This document shows positions 1-8,508 of a DNA stretch of 43,183 bases, piece by piece. The position numbers and the translations under genes were made by a program. Origin of the DNA: CALWZE01 sp964645785 (GTDB lineage Bacteria; Bacillota; Clostridia; Oscillospirales; Ruminococcaceae); contig CAZYAV010000023.1 in the NCBI GenBank assembly GCA_964645785.1, forward strand, positions 1 through 43,183, read 5' to 3'. The notes below the pieces were generated by a model that worked only from the letters and a program-made list of their open reading frames with translations, was not told the origin of the DNA and ran no database searches. Each line of letters begins with the position of its first letter. Position 1 is the first letter of the stretch.

Positions 1-816
1 GTCGCGTTTGAGGGCGGCAAGGGCGAAAAATTCGACCTGACCCTCGGCTCCGGCCAGTTTATCCCCGGCTTTGAGGAACAGGTTGCCGGCCATAAGGCAG
101 GCGACGAGTTCGAGATCAAGGTCACCTTCCCCGAGCAGTACGGCGCGCCCGAGCTGGCTGGCGCGGACGCTGTGTTCAAAATCAGGCTCAATGCGCTGCA
201 CGTCAAAAAATACCCCGAGCTGGACGATGAGTTCGCCAAGGACGTCAGCGAGTTTGACACGCTGGACGAGCTGAAGGCGGATATCCGCGCAAAGCTGGAG
301 AAAGCGAACGACGACAACGCCTCGGTCAAGCTGGAAAACGACCTGCTGGACGCGGTTGTGGGCACCCTGCAGGGGGATGTCCCGCAGGTTATGGTGGAGG
401 ACAAGATCGACGAGATGGTGCGCGATTTTGACTATCGGCTGCGCCAGCAGGGGATGAACCTCCAAACCTATATGAAGTATCTGGGCGGCAACCTCGAGAG
501 CTTCCGCAAGCAGTTTGAGGAGGGCGCGCTCAAGCAGGTTAAGACCCGCCTTGCGCTGGAGGCGGTTGCGCGCCGGGAGAACCTGGTGCCGACCGAGGAG
601 GAGATCGAGGCGGAGTACGCGAAGTTCGCCGACCTGTACAAGATGGAGCCGGAGAAGCTGCATCAGGTGCTGCCCCGCAAGGAGATGATCGGCGACCTCA
701 AGGCGACCAAGGCGATTGACCTGATCAAGGCATCGGCCAAGGTGAAGGAGGAGGTCGCTAAAAAGGCCGAGGAGAGCGCGCCGGACAAGGACGCGCAGGA
801 AAAGCCCGCGGAATAA
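1..816 (+). CDS. tig: Trigger factor, 5'-truncated by the window edge
   Basis: Ribosome-associated chaperone and peptidyl-prolyl isomerase that receives nascent chains at the exit tunnel. The reading frame is open from base 1, so the ribosome-binding domain lies outside the window. The visible part (271 residues) begins inside the FKBP-type PPIase domain, with the pattern GSGQFIPGFEEQVAG followed by an FPEQYGAPELAG stretch. It continues into the helical C-terminal chaperone domain, and the extreme C-terminus is lysine/glutamate rich. The gene stands directly upstream of clpP-clpX-lon, the usual Firmicutes order. A 12-bp hairpin follows 24 bases after the stop. Identification is from motifs and context and is secure; the true start cannot be seen. 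Confidence 0.95.
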   Translation, partial: VAFEGGKGEKFDLTLGSGQFIPGFEEQVAGHKAGDEFEIKVTFPEQYGAPELAGADAVFKIRLNALHVKKYPELDDEFAKDVSEFDTLDELKADIRAKLEKANDDNASVKLENDLLDAVVGTLQGDVPQVMVEDKIDEMVRDFDYRLRQQGMNLQTYMKYLGGNLESFRKQFEEGALKQVKTRLALEAVARRENLVPTEEEIEAEYAKFADLYKMEPEKLHQVLPRKEMIGDLKATKAIDLIKASAKVKEEVAKKAEESAPDKDAQEKPAE

Positions 817-840
817 GCCGCTTTTGTGTAAAAGAGAATG

Positions 841-868
841 CGCCCGCCTGCCATCCGGCAGGCGGGCG
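841..868 (+). terminator. Hairpin after tig, probable terminator
   Basis: A perfect 12-bp inverted repeat (CGCCCGCCTGCC / GGCAGGCGGGCG) with a 4-base loop ATCC, 24 bases past the tig stop. The following bases (TCCAATCGTT) are only weakly T-rich, so termination may be incomplete. Confidence 0.6.
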
Positions 869-1038
869 TCCAATCGTTATAAAGCGGAGATGCGGCCTGC
901 CGGCCGGCGCCCGCAGCGCAAAGCCGGTTCGCTTTCCGGCTCGGCCTTGAATATGCCGCGCGCGGTGCGGCTCCCGGTTTGCCTGCCCGCCTGCCCGGCG
1001 CGACTTCCGCCCGGGTTCGCCGGCTGCGCGCCGCTCAC

Positions 1039-1068
1039 TTGACGCGGGCGGTGCGTTTGGGCTATGAT
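1039..1068 (+). promoter_or_regulatory. Sigma-A type promoter for clpP
   Basis: TTGACG (1039-1044), 18-base spacer, TATGAT (1063-1068). This is the best promoter match in the tig-clpP gap. It would give a leader of roughly 155 bases before the clpP start. Confidence 0.6.
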
Positions 1069-1231
1069 AAAACTGTTTGTGGGCGCGCGATGCCCGGGCG
1101 GACGCTCTGCGCCCCGCTTTTCGACAGGTTCGGCGCCGCCGCCCGGCCTATACTGAACAATGGGCAGGCGTGCGCCCTGCGCGCGGGCAGCCAGCCCGAT
1201 TCAACACTTTCCCCCAGCGGAGGTATTTTTT

Positions 1232-1816
1232 ATGAGCTTTGTTCCTTATGTAGTCGAGCAGACCAACCGCGGCGAACGCTCGTACGACATTTTTTCCCGC
1301 CTGCTCAACGACCGCATCATCGTCCTGTCCGAAGAGGTGAACGACACGTCGGCAAGCCTGGTTGTGGCGCAGCTGCTCTATCTGGAGGGGCAGGACAGAA
1401 CCAAGGACATCAGCCTGTATATCAACAGCCCGGGCGGGTCGATTACGGCGGGCATGGCGATTTACGACACGATGAACTATATCGCCTGCGATGTTTCGAC
1501 CATCTGTGTCGGCATGGCGGCCTCGATGGGCGCGTTCCTTCTGTGCGCCGGGGCAAAGGGCAAGCGGTATGCGCTGCCCAACAGCGAGATTATGATCCAC
1601 CAGCCGCTGCTCAGCGGGCTGCAGGGGCAGACGACGGATATCAAAATCCACGCCGAGCACCTCGTCCGCACCCGCGCAAAGATGAACCAGCTGATGGCGC
1701 AGGCAACCGGCCAGCCGCTCGAGGTGATTGAGCGCGACACCGAGCGCGACAATTTCATGACCGCGGAGCAGGCGCGCGATTATGGTCTTGTGGACGAAAT
1801 CATGTATAAACGATAA
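1232..1816 (+). CDS. clpP: ATP-dependent Clp protease proteolytic subunit ClpP
   Basis: Serine peptidase subunit forming the two-ring tetradecameric chamber that degrades proteins unfolded by ClpX-type ATPases in the cytoplasm. The 194-residue product has the normal family length. The catalytic triad is visible: Ser98 in GMAASMGA, His123 in EIMIHQP and Asp173 in RDTERDN. The start ATG at 1232 is chosen because GGAGG (1219-1223) lies 8 bases upstream and the protein then begins MSFVPYVVEQ, typical of the family; the frame is open further upstream but without a ribosome site. clpX follows after 23 bases and is probably co-transcribed. A promoter lies at 1039-1068. Confidence 0.97.
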   Translation: MSFVPYVVEQTNRGERSYDIFSRLLNDRIIVLSEEVNDTSASLVVAQLLYLEGQDRTKDISLYINSPGGSITAGMAIYDTMNYIACDVSTICVGMAASMGAFLLCAGAKGKRYALPNSEIMIHQPLLSGLQGQTTDIKIHAEHLVRTRAKMNQLMAQATGQPLEVIERDTERDNFMTAEQARDYGLVDEIMYKR

Positions 1817-1839
1817 ACACAGAGAATGCGAGAGAGCGT

Positions 1840-3105
1840 ATGCCAAACAACCGGAAAGTCATGAGATGCGCGTTCTGCGGCAAAACGCAGGACGAGGTCG
1901 AGCGGATGCTTGTCGGCCCCAACATCTATATCTGCAACGAATGTGTGTCCCTGTGCTATTCCCTGCTGGAGGAGGACGGCGTCGTCGAGCCCCAGCCGCA
2001 CCGCGCGCCGGCAAAGCGCAGCCAGCCGCGCGTGAAGGAGGAGCGCAGGCTGCCCAAGCCGCGCGAGATTAAAGAGGTGCTTGACCAGTACGTCATCGGG
2101 CAGGAGGAGGCGAAAATCGTCCTGTCCGTGTCGGTTTACAACCACTACAAGCGCATCGCGAACAACGACGACAAAAAGGACGACGTCGAGCTGCAAAAGA
2201 GCAACGTGCTGCTGCTCGGCTCCAGCGGCGTGGGCAAGACCTACCTGGCGCAGACCCTCGCGCGGGTGCTGGACGTCCCGTTTGCCATCGCGGACGCGAC
2301 AACCCTGACCGAGGCGGGCTATGTCGGCGAGGATGTGGAAAACATTCTGCTGCGGCTGATTCAGGCGGCCGATTACGACATCGAGCGCGCCCAGCGCGGC
2401 ATCATCTATATCGACGAGCTGGATAAAATCACCCGCAAGAGCGAAAACCCCTCCATCACGCGGGACGTCGGCGGCGAGGGGGTGCAGCAGGCGCTGCTGA
2501 AGATTCTGGAGGGCACGGTGGCCAACGTGCCGCCGGGGGGCGGGCGCAAGCACCCGCAGCAGCAGTTTATCCAGATTGACACAACCAATATCCTGTTTAT
2601 CTGCGGCGGCGCGTTTGACGGAATCGACAAGATCATCGAGCAGCGGGTGTCCCAATCCTCCCTCGGCTTTGGCGCAACCCTCAAGGAGCGCCCGGAGGAT
2701 ACCCATGACGCGCTGCTCAAGCAGACCACCGCGCACGACGTTGTGAAATACGGCCTGATTCCCGAGCTGGTGGGCAGGATTCCGGTTCTGTCGGTGCTCG
2801 ATTCGCTGGATGAGGACGCCCTCGTCCGCATCTTGCAGGAGCCGAAGAACGCGCTGGTCAAGCAGTATGAGCGCATCATGCAGATGGACGGCGTCCGGCT
2901 GCGGTTCACCGAGGACGCGCTGCGCGAAATTGCCAAAAAGGCGGTGGAGCGCAAGAGCGGCGCGCGCGGCCTGCGCTCCATTATGGAGACTTTCCTGATT
3001 CCGATTATGTACGACGTCTCCTCGCGCGGCAATGTCGAGGAGATTGAAATCAGCGCGGACACGGTCAACGGCGGCCAGCCCAATCTCACCCTGAAGGCCT
3101 CCTGA
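1840..3105 (+). CDS. clpX: Clp protease ATPase subunit ClpX
   Basis: AAA+ unfoldase that recognises tagged substrates and threads them into ClpP. The product is 421 residues. It has an N-terminal C4 zinc-binding domain (Cys10, Cys13, Cys32, Cys35), Walker A GSSGVGKT (127-134), pore loop GYVG (160-163), Walker B with IIYIDELDK (188-196), RKH loop (236-238) and an LGF tripeptide (275-277) at the position of the ClpP-docking IGF loop. The start ATG has only a weak purine-rich site (GAGAGAG). It follows clpP by 23 bases. A long GC hairpin at 3252-3292 separates it from lon. Confidence 0.97.
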   Translation: MPNNRKVMRCAFCGKTQDEVERMLVGPNIYICNECVSLCYSLLEEDGVVEPQPHRAPAKRSQPRVKEERRLPKPREIKEVLDQYVIGQEEAKIVLSVSVYNHYKRIANNDDKKDDVELQKSNVLLLGSSGVGKTYLAQTLARVLDVPFAIADATTLTEAGYVGEDVENILLRLIQAADYDIERAQRGIIYIDELDKITRKSENPSITRDVGGEGVQQALLKILEGTVANVPPGGGRKHPQQQFIQIDTTNILFICGGAFDGIDKIIEQRVSQSSLGFGATLKERPEDTHDALLKQTTAHDVVKYGLIPELVGRIPVLSVLDSLDEDALVRILQEPKNALVKQYERIMQMDGVRLRFTEDALREIAKKAVERKSGARGLRSIMETFLIPIMYDVSSRGNVEEIEISADTVNGGQPNLTLKAS

Positions 3106-3251
3106 AGCGGACGCGCCGGATGAATCTGCGGCCTGCGCGGGAGCCGGAAACAGGCCGGACGCGGGCGGGAGATACGGCGGATCCGTTGCCCGCGGCCGAA
3201 GCCGGGTCGTGCGTAAAGCCCGGTCAGGGCGCGCTGTGTGGCGGCCGCAGG

Positions 3252-3292
3252 GAACCGCCGGGCGGGCACGGCTCGCGTGCGGCCGGCGGTTC
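3252..3292 (+). terminator. Long hairpin after clpX, possible terminator
   Basis: GAACCGCCGG (3252-3261) pairs perfectly with CCGGCGGTTC (3283-3292). The enclosed sequence has its own GCACG/CGTGC pairing, giving a long stem. The following bases (AATTTCTGG) are a poor T-tract, so it may instead be a structured barrier or processing site. Confidence 0.4.
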
Positions 3293-3357
3293 AATTTCTG
3301 GCCGAAGCGGCAAGGCTGGCCGTTCTCTCTATTTTATCAATCGAAGGCGGCGCCCTA

Positions 3358-3379
3358 ATTGTGAACGAACGTTTACAAT
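3358..3379. promoter_or_regulatory. Near-palindromic operator-like site upstream of lon
   Basis: ATTGTGAACG, two central A bases, CGTTTACAAT: the two 10-base arms match at 9 positions. The site ends 17 bases before the lon -35 hexamer, where an activator or a heat-shock-type repressor could bind. It is not a CIRCE or CtsR consensus. The regulator is unknown. Confidence 0.45.
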
Positions 3380-3396
3380 CGGGGCGCGCTTTTTGG

Positions 3397-3425
3397 TTGA
3401 ATTCTTCACAGGATTCCAGTATAAT
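3397..3425 (+). promoter_or_regulatory. Sigma-A type promoter for lon
   Basis: TTGAAT (3397-3402), 17-base spacer, perfect TATAAT (3420-3425). The leader to the lon ATG is about 118 bases. Confidence 0.75.
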
Positions 3426-3550
3426 AAAATCTCGGCGTATCGGGCAGGGATACCTGTGCGGTCAAACTGCCCGCCGGCGCAAAATGCGCGGGGCTGCCCG
3501 CGGCGTTTTTCGCCGAAGAGAGAAAAAATCATGACCAGAGGGGGACGCGT

Positions 3551-5965
3551 ATGATTACCAAGATCAATGTAAAACCAAAAAGCGCGATTACGCTGCCGCT
3601 TGTCGCCATGCGCGGCGTGGTTGTGTTTCCCAATACCATCAATCATTTTGATGTCGGCCGCGCCAAATCCATCGCGGCGATTGAATATGCCGTCAAAACC
3701 TCGACGCCGGTCTTTCTGCTGACCCAGCGGGACACCGCGGTGGAGGAGCCGACCCGGGAGGATATGTTCCGTTACGGGGTCGTCGCCGAGGTGCAGCAGG
3801 TGCTGCGCCTGTCGGACAGCTACATCAAGGTTCTGGTGCACTGCGGCTACCGGGCGCGGTGCGTCGACGTGCACGACGGGGAGGCGTTTTACACCGCCGA
3901 CATCGCCAAGGCGCCGGTTCGCGCGCTCAAGCCTGCGGAGGTCGATTCCGCGGATGCGCTGATGCGCTCGCTGCGCGAGCAGCTGGACGCGTATGTGGAG
4001 CACTATCCCAAGCTGTCCTCCGACGTGGTCGCGGGCGTTTACGCCATCCATGAGCCGGATCATTATGCGGAATTCCTCGGCTGCAACCTGCCGCTTGAAT
4101 ACGAGGACAAGCAGGCGATTCTGGACAAATCCAGCGTGCTGGACAGGCTTCAGCTGCTGCTGGAGACGATCGTGCGGGAAAACAAGGTGCTGGACATCGA
4201 GCACGACATCAACGAAAAGGTGCAGGAGAGTATCGACCAGAACCAGCGGGAATACTACCTGCGCGAGCAGATCAAGGTCATTTCAAACGAGCTGGGCGAT
4301 TCGGCCGACACCATGACCGAGGCGGATGAGTACCGCAAAAAGATCGACGCGCTGCCGCTGGAGCCGGAGTACAAGAAAAAGCTGCGCAAGGAGGTCGACC
4401 GCTTGCTGCAGACCGCCTCCAATTCGCAGGAATATTCGGTGATTCATACCTACCTCGACACGGTCGTCGACCTGCCCTGGAACGTGTTTTCAAAGGATAC
4501 TTACGACATTGCCAAGGCGCAGCGCATCCTTGAACGGGATCACTACGGGCTGGAGAAGGTCAAGGAGCGGATTCTCGAATACCTCGCCGTGCGCAGCCTG
4601 ACCGACGACCTTGGCGGGCAGATTCTCTGCCTGGTGGGGCCGCCGGGGGTTGGCAAAACCTCGATTGCGCGCTCAATCGCCGAGTGCATGAACCGGAAAT
4701 TCGTGCGCATGTCCCTCGGCGGGATTAAGGACGAGAGCGAGATTCGCGGCCACCGCCGCACCTATGTCGGCGCGATGCCGGGGCGGATTATCAGCGCAAT
4801 CGACCAGGCGGGCACCTCCAACCCGCTGATTCTGCTGGACGAGGTCGACAAGCTCTCCAACGACTATCGCGGCGATCCGGCGTCCGCCCTGCTGGAGGTG
4901 CTGGATCCCGAGCAGAACAGCACCTTCCGCGACCTGTTCCTCGATCTGCCCTATAACCTGAGCAAGGTCATGTTCATCACAACGGCAAACGACCTTAACG
5001 CGATTCCGGGGCCGCTGCGCGACCGCATGGACGTTATCGAGCTTTCCAGCTACACGCGGGAGGAAAAATTCAAAATCGCAAAAGCCCACCTGCTCAAAAA
5101 GCAGCTGAAAAAGCACGGCATGAGCCGGGAAAAATTCTCGATGACGGACAGGGCGCTGTACGACGTGATCGACAACTACACCCGGGAAGCCGGCGTGCGC
5201 AACCTCGAGCGGCAGCTGGCCGCCCTCATCCGCAAGGCGGCCAAACGGGTTGTCGCGGGGGAGGCAGATCAGGTGCGGGTCAACAGCGCGGAGGCGGAGC
5301 GGATGCTCGGCCCGGGGCTCAGCCGGGGAAGCATCGCCTCCCACGGCGCGGAGGTCGGCGTCGTCAACGGGCTTGCGTGGACGTCGGTCGGCGGCGAGGT
5401 GATGCCGATTGAGGTCGTCGTGGTCAAGGGCACCGGCCGCATCGAGACAACCGGTTCGCTGGGCGACGTGATGAAGGAATCCGCGCGGCTTGCCCTGACC
5501 TTTATCCGCACCCTGCCCGCCGCCTACAATATCCCCGAGGATATCATGAGCGGCTACGACATCCACATCCACGCGCCCGAGGGCGCCGTTCCCAAGGACG
5601 GCCCTTCCGCCGGCGTGACGCTGGTGGTGGCGCTTGTCTCCGCCGTCACCGGCATCCCCGCAAAGCAGGGGGTCGCCATGACGGGGGAAATCACCCTGCG
5701 CGGCCGGGTGCTGCCCATCGGCGGCCTGCGGGAAAAGCTGATTGCCGCGTATAAAGAGAAGCTTTACAACGTAATTATTCCAAAGGAGAATCTCACGGAT
5801 CTGCAGGAAATCAGCGAGGAGGTCAAGGGCAGCCTGACCATCACGCCGGTTGACCGGGTTGAAACGGTGCTCAAGCGCGCGCTGGCGCTGCCGCGCGGCT
5901 TCGGGCGGGAAAAGAGGAACGCCGTGCTGCCGGTGCAGGCGGAGGTTCCGTCGGTGACGATATGA
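3551..5965 (+). CDS. lon: ATP-dependent protease Lon
   Basis: Homohexameric AAA+ serine protease that removes misfolded and short-lived regulatory proteins in the cytoplasm. The 804-residue product has the N-terminal substrate-binding (LAN) domain (about 10-205), a coiled linker, Walker A GPPGVGKT (363-370), Walker B with LILLDEVDK (426-434) and a C-terminal protease domain. That domain carries the Ser-Lys dyad: Ser686 in PKDGPSAGVT and Lys729 in LPIGGLREK. The ATG follows a purine-rich AGAGGGGGA site. It has its own promoter. The stop codon overlaps the engB start (ATGA at 5962), so the two are translationally coupled. Confidence 0.97.
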   Translation: MITKINVKPKSAITLPLVAMRGVVVFPNTINHFDVGRAKSIAAIEYAVKTSTPVFLLTQRDTAVEEPTREDMFRYGVVAEVQQVLRLSDSYIKVLVHCGYRARCVDVHDGEAFYTADIAKAPVRALKPAEVDSADALMRSLREQLDAYVEHYPKLSSDVVAGVYAIHEPDHYAEFLGCNLPLEYEDKQAILDKSSVLDRLQLLLETIVRENKVLDIEHDINEKVQESIDQNQREYYLREQIKVISNELGDSADTMTEADEYRKKIDALPLEPEYKKKLRKEVDRLLQTASNSQEYSVIHTYLDTVVDLPWNVFSKDTYDIAKAQRILERDHYGLEKVKERILEYLAVRSLTDDLGGQILCLVGPPGVGKTSIARSIAECMNRKFVRMSLGGIKDESEIRGHRRTYVGAMPGRIISAIDQAGTSNPLILLDEVDKLSNDYRGDPASALLEVLDPEQNSTFRDLFLDLPYNLSKVMFITTANDLNAIPGPLRDRMDVIELSSYTREEKFKIAKAHLLKKQLKKHGMSREKFSMTDRALYDVIDNYTREAGVRNLERQLAALIRKAAKRVVAGEADQVRVNSAEAERMLGPGLSRGSIASHGAEVGVVNGLAWTSVGGEVMPIEVVVVKGTGRIETTGSLGDVMKESARLALTFIRTLPAAYNIPEDIMSGYDIHIHAPEGAVPKDGPSAGVTLVVALVSAVTGIPAKQGVAMTGEITLRGRVLPIGGLREKLIAAYKEKLYNVIIPKENLTDLQEISEEVKGSLTITPVDRVETVLKRALALPRGFGREKRNAVLPVQAEVPSVTI

Positions 5966-6564
5966 AGCTCCCCTTTCAGCAGGCGAGGTTTGTCCAATCC
6001 TACGGGCTCAAAAGCCAGCTTCCGCCCTCCCGCGGCGCGGAGCTGGTTTTTGCCGGCCGGTCCAATGTCGGTAAATCCTCGCTGATTAACCGGCTGTGCG
6101 GGCAGCGGGCGCTGGCGCGGGTCAGCTCGACGCCGGGCAAAACGACGACGATCAACACCTATTCCCTGGGGGAAAACGCGGTGCTGGTCGACCTGCCGGG
6201 ATACGGCTACGCCAGGCGGTCGGACGCGGAGAAGCGCCGCTGGGGCGATTTGATGGAGCATTATTTCAACTCCGGCCGGGAGATTCGGCTGGTGCTGCTG
6301 CTGCTGGACAGCCGGCACAAGCCCTCGGCGGAGGATTTTGATATGCTCGGGTTTTTGCAGCAGGCGGGCTATCCGTTCTGCTGCGTGCTGACCAAGACGG
6401 ATAAGCTCGGCAGCACGGCGTATCGGGAAAACCTGGCGAAATTTGCGGAATGGCTCGCGCCCTATCCGGTGCTGCGGACGATTCCGTTTTCGACATCCGG
6501 AGAAGAACCGGCCGCGGCGCTGCGCGCGGCGATTGAGGAACTGACGAGGGAGCAAACATGTTGA
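5962..6564 (+). CDS. engB: Ribosome-biogenesis GTP-binding protein EngB (YsxC/YihA)
   Basis: Essential small GTPase needed for late assembly of the large ribosomal subunit. The 200-residue product shows G1 GRSNVGKS (32-39), the conserved Thr of the switch region in STPGKT, G3 DLPG (77-80) and G4 TKTD (144-147), all typical of the TrmE-Era-EngA-EngB family. It starts inside the lon stop codon (ATGA) and ends 7 bases inside lysA, which places it in the middle of a coupled lon-engB-lysA transcript. lon-engB adjacency is standard in Firmicutes. Confidence 0.95.
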   Translation: MKLPFQQARFVQSYGLKSQLPPSRGAELVFAGRSNVGKSSLINRLCGQRALARVSSTPGKTTTINTYSLGENAVLVDLPGYGYARRSDAEKRRWGDLMEHYFNSGREIRLVLLLLDSRHKPSAEDFDMLGFLQQAGYPFCCVLTKTDKLGSTAYRENLAKFAEWLAPYPVLRTIPFSTSGEEPAAALRAAIEELTREQTC

Positions 6565-7856
6565 TTTCGGATTGCCTTTCCACCAATGACCTGGGACATC
6601 TGACTATCGGCGGCGCGGACACGGTTGAACTTGCGGCGCAGTTCGGCACGCCGCTGTATGTCCTGTGCGAGGAGGAGATTCGCTCCGCCTGCTGGCGGTA
6701 CACCGACTCCATGCGCGCGTGCTACGGCGAAAACAGCCAGGTGATCTACGCCTCCAAGGCGCTCAGCTGCAAGGAGATGTGCCGCATCGCGCAAAGCGAG
6801 GGGCTGGGCATCGACGTCGTCTCGGGCGGGGAGCTGTACACCGCCGTGAGCGTCGGCTTTCCGGCCGAGCGCATCTATTTCCACGGCAACAACAAGTCGG
6901 CCGACGAGCTGCAATACGCGCTGACCTGCGGCGTGGGGACGATTGTGGTGGACAACCGCACCGAGCTTGAGCTGCTGGCCGCCCTTGCGCGCACGGCGGG
7001 GGTGCGGCAGGAGATTCTGCTGCGCATCAAGCCGGGGGTGGAGGCGCACACCCACCAGTACATCAAGACCGGCAGCATCGACAGCAAATTTGGCTTTGCG
7101 CTGGAAAACGGCGAGGCGCTGGAGGCGGTGCGCGCCGCGCTCGGCTGCGAATCGCTCACGCTCACGGGGCTGCACTGCCACATCGGCTCGCAGATTTTTG
7201 AGACCGAGCCGTTCTGCGAGGCGGCGCGGGTCATGCTCGGCTTTATGCGCAAAATCAAGGACGAGTTCGGCGTCGAGCTGGAAAAGCTCAACCTGGGCGG
7301 CGGATTCGGCATCCGCTATATCCCGGAGCAGGACGCGAAGCAGCCGCTTGCCTTTTTGCAGGATGTTTCGGACGCGGTGCGGGAGACCTGCGCCCGGCTT
7401 GGGCTGCGGCAGCCGGCGATGCTCATCGAGCCGGGGCGCTCAATTGTCGCGCCCGCGGGGCTGACGCTGTACACGGTCGGGTCGGTCAAGGAAATCCCCG
7501 GCGTGCGCACCTATGTGTCGGTGGACGGCGGAATGCCGGATAACCCGCGCTATGCGCTGTACGGCTCGGAATATACGGCGCTGATTGCCAACCGCGCGCG
7601 GGACGCGGCCGACCGGCAGGTGACCATTGCGGGCAAGTGCTGCGAGAGCGGCGACCTGCTGCAGGAGGGCGCGATGATACAGAACCCGAAGCCGGGGGAT
7701 ATCCTGGCGGTGCTGGCCACCGGCGCGTACAACTACTCGATGGCCTCCAACTACAACCGCATCCCGCGGCCGGCAATGGTCATGGTGCGGCAGGGAGAAC
7801 CGCGGGTGATTATCCGCCGGGAGAGCTACGCCGACCTTGTGCAGAACGACCTGTAA
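6558..7856 (+). CDS. lysA: Diaminopimelate decarboxylase
   Basis: PLP enzyme of fold type III that decarboxylates meso-2,6-diaminopimelate to L-lysine, the last step of lysine synthesis. The 432-residue product has the PLP-binding lysine in YASKAL (Lys67), the HCHIGSQ motif (206-212), the glycine-rich phosphate loop GGGFG (247-251) and the dimer-interface active-site CESGD (Cys362). The ATG overlaps the engB stop by 7 bases, with a GAGGGAG ribosome site. The partner pathway for the same substrate is MurE (28277). No lysine riboswitch can be expected here because the gene is internal to a coupled operon. No clear terminator follows. Confidence 0.95.
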   Translation: MLISDCLSTNDLGHLTIGGADTVELAAQFGTPLYVLCEEEIRSACWRYTDSMRACYGENSQVIYASKALSCKEMCRIAQSEGLGIDVVSGGELYTAVSVGFPAERIYFHGNNKSADELQYALTCGVGTIVVDNRTELELLAALARTAGVRQEILLRIKPGVEAHTHQYIKTGSIDSKFGFALENGEALEAVRAALGCESLTLTGLHCHIGSQIFETEPFCEAARVMLGFMRKIKDEFGVELEKLNLGGGFGIRYIPEQDAKQPLAFLQDVSDAVRETCARLGLRQPAMLIEPGRSIVAPAGLTLYTVGSVKEIPGVRTYVSVDGGMPDNPRYALYGSEYTALIANRARDAADRQVTIAGKCCESGDLLQEGAMIQNPKPGDILAVLATGAYNYSMASNYNRIPRPAMVMVRQGEPRVIIRRESYADLVQNDL

Positions 7857-8217
7857 GCGGCGCGGGACGCACAGCGGGGTGCCTGAAGCGGCGGCAATTC
7901 CCGGCCGGTGCGCTTGAGCGGTGCGGACGCCGACTCGGGGCGGACGCTCCCCGCATTTTACCGTGTCCCGGGGCGGGGGAGCCGCGAAAACGGGTATACC
8001 GCCCCTGACTCCAAGGTGGCGGGGCGCTTTGGCACACGCCGCCGCCCGGGCAGGAGGGGAGACCGGGGCACACGGCGGGTTCCGGCATGTATCCGCCCCC
8101 TGTGCGCGGGCTTTTTCCGCTTTTCCCGGGCGCACTGCCGCCCCGTGCAGCCTTTACTTTTGGGCTTTTCTATGATAAACTGGAAAAGTAATATGCGAGG
8201 GTTGGAGGGTCAGTGTC
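7857..8217. other. Intergenic region between lysA and the TrpR-like gene
   Basis: 361 GC-rich bases without a credible gene. A -10-like TATGAT (8171-8176) lies about 40 bases before the next start, but I could not find a matching -35. Only weak inverted repeats (for example GGGGCGG / CCGCCCC near 7970-8005) are seen. Confidence 0.5.
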
Positions 8218-8508
8218 TTGAACGACAAACTGCATACGCAGGCGCTGGATAATCTGTTTGAGGGGATTCTCGCGCTGGAAACGCGGGAGGAATGCTACGC
8301 TTTTTTTGAGGATCTGTGCACCGTGCCAGAGCTGAAGGCGATTTCGCAGCGGTACCATGTCGCGAACCTGCTGCTGCAAAACAAGGTATACAACGACATT
8401 GTCAAGGAAACCGGCGCCTCCACCGCGACAATCAGCCGGGTCAACCGCTCGCTGAGCTTTGGCAGCGACGGCTACAAAACCGTGCTGAAAAAGCTTGGGA
8501 AAATATGA
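8218..8508 (+). CDS. TrpR-like protein of the YerC/YecD family
   Basis: A 96-residue helical protein with the TrpR-type helix-turn-helix. PELKAISQRYHVANLL is the family signature, and the recognition helix lies in ETGASTATISRVNRSL. Members are presumed DNA-binding regulators; the ligand and target are unknown. Start: TTG at 8218, with GGAGGG (8204-8209) 8 bases upstream; no ATG or GTG in frame fits better. The stop overlaps the methyltransferase start (ATGA at 8505), so the gene heads a coupled three-gene unit ending in hslO. It lacks adjacent tryptophan genes, so tryptophan control is not supported. Confidence 0.88.
   Translation: MNDKLHTQALDNLFEGILALETREECYAFFEDLCTVPELKAISQRYHVANLLLQNKVYNDIVKETGASTATISRVNRSLSFGSDGYKTVLKKLGKI

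Larger units (their letters stand above)
817..1231. other. Intergenic region between tig and clpP
   Basis: 415 bases without a credible gene. It holds the tig hairpin (841-868), a second short GC hairpin near 930-950 (AGCCGG / CCGGCT), the clpP promoter (1039-1068) and a leader of about 155 bases. I see no tandem CtsR-type GGTCAAA operator and no CIRCE element here. Confidence 0.6.
3106..3550. other. Intergenic region between clpX and lon
   Basis: 445 bases without a credible gene; the open frames present lack ribosome sites and family features. It holds a GC-rich long hairpin (3252-3292), a 22-base near-palindrome (3358-3379) and the lon promoter (3397-3425). Lon therefore appears to be independently transcribed. 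Confidence 0.6.

Noticed and set aside
3460..3466. GGTCAAA, a possible CtsR half-site in the lon leader
   Set aside because: CtsR operators need a second heptad in tandem about three bases away; only one copy is present here, downstream of the promoter.
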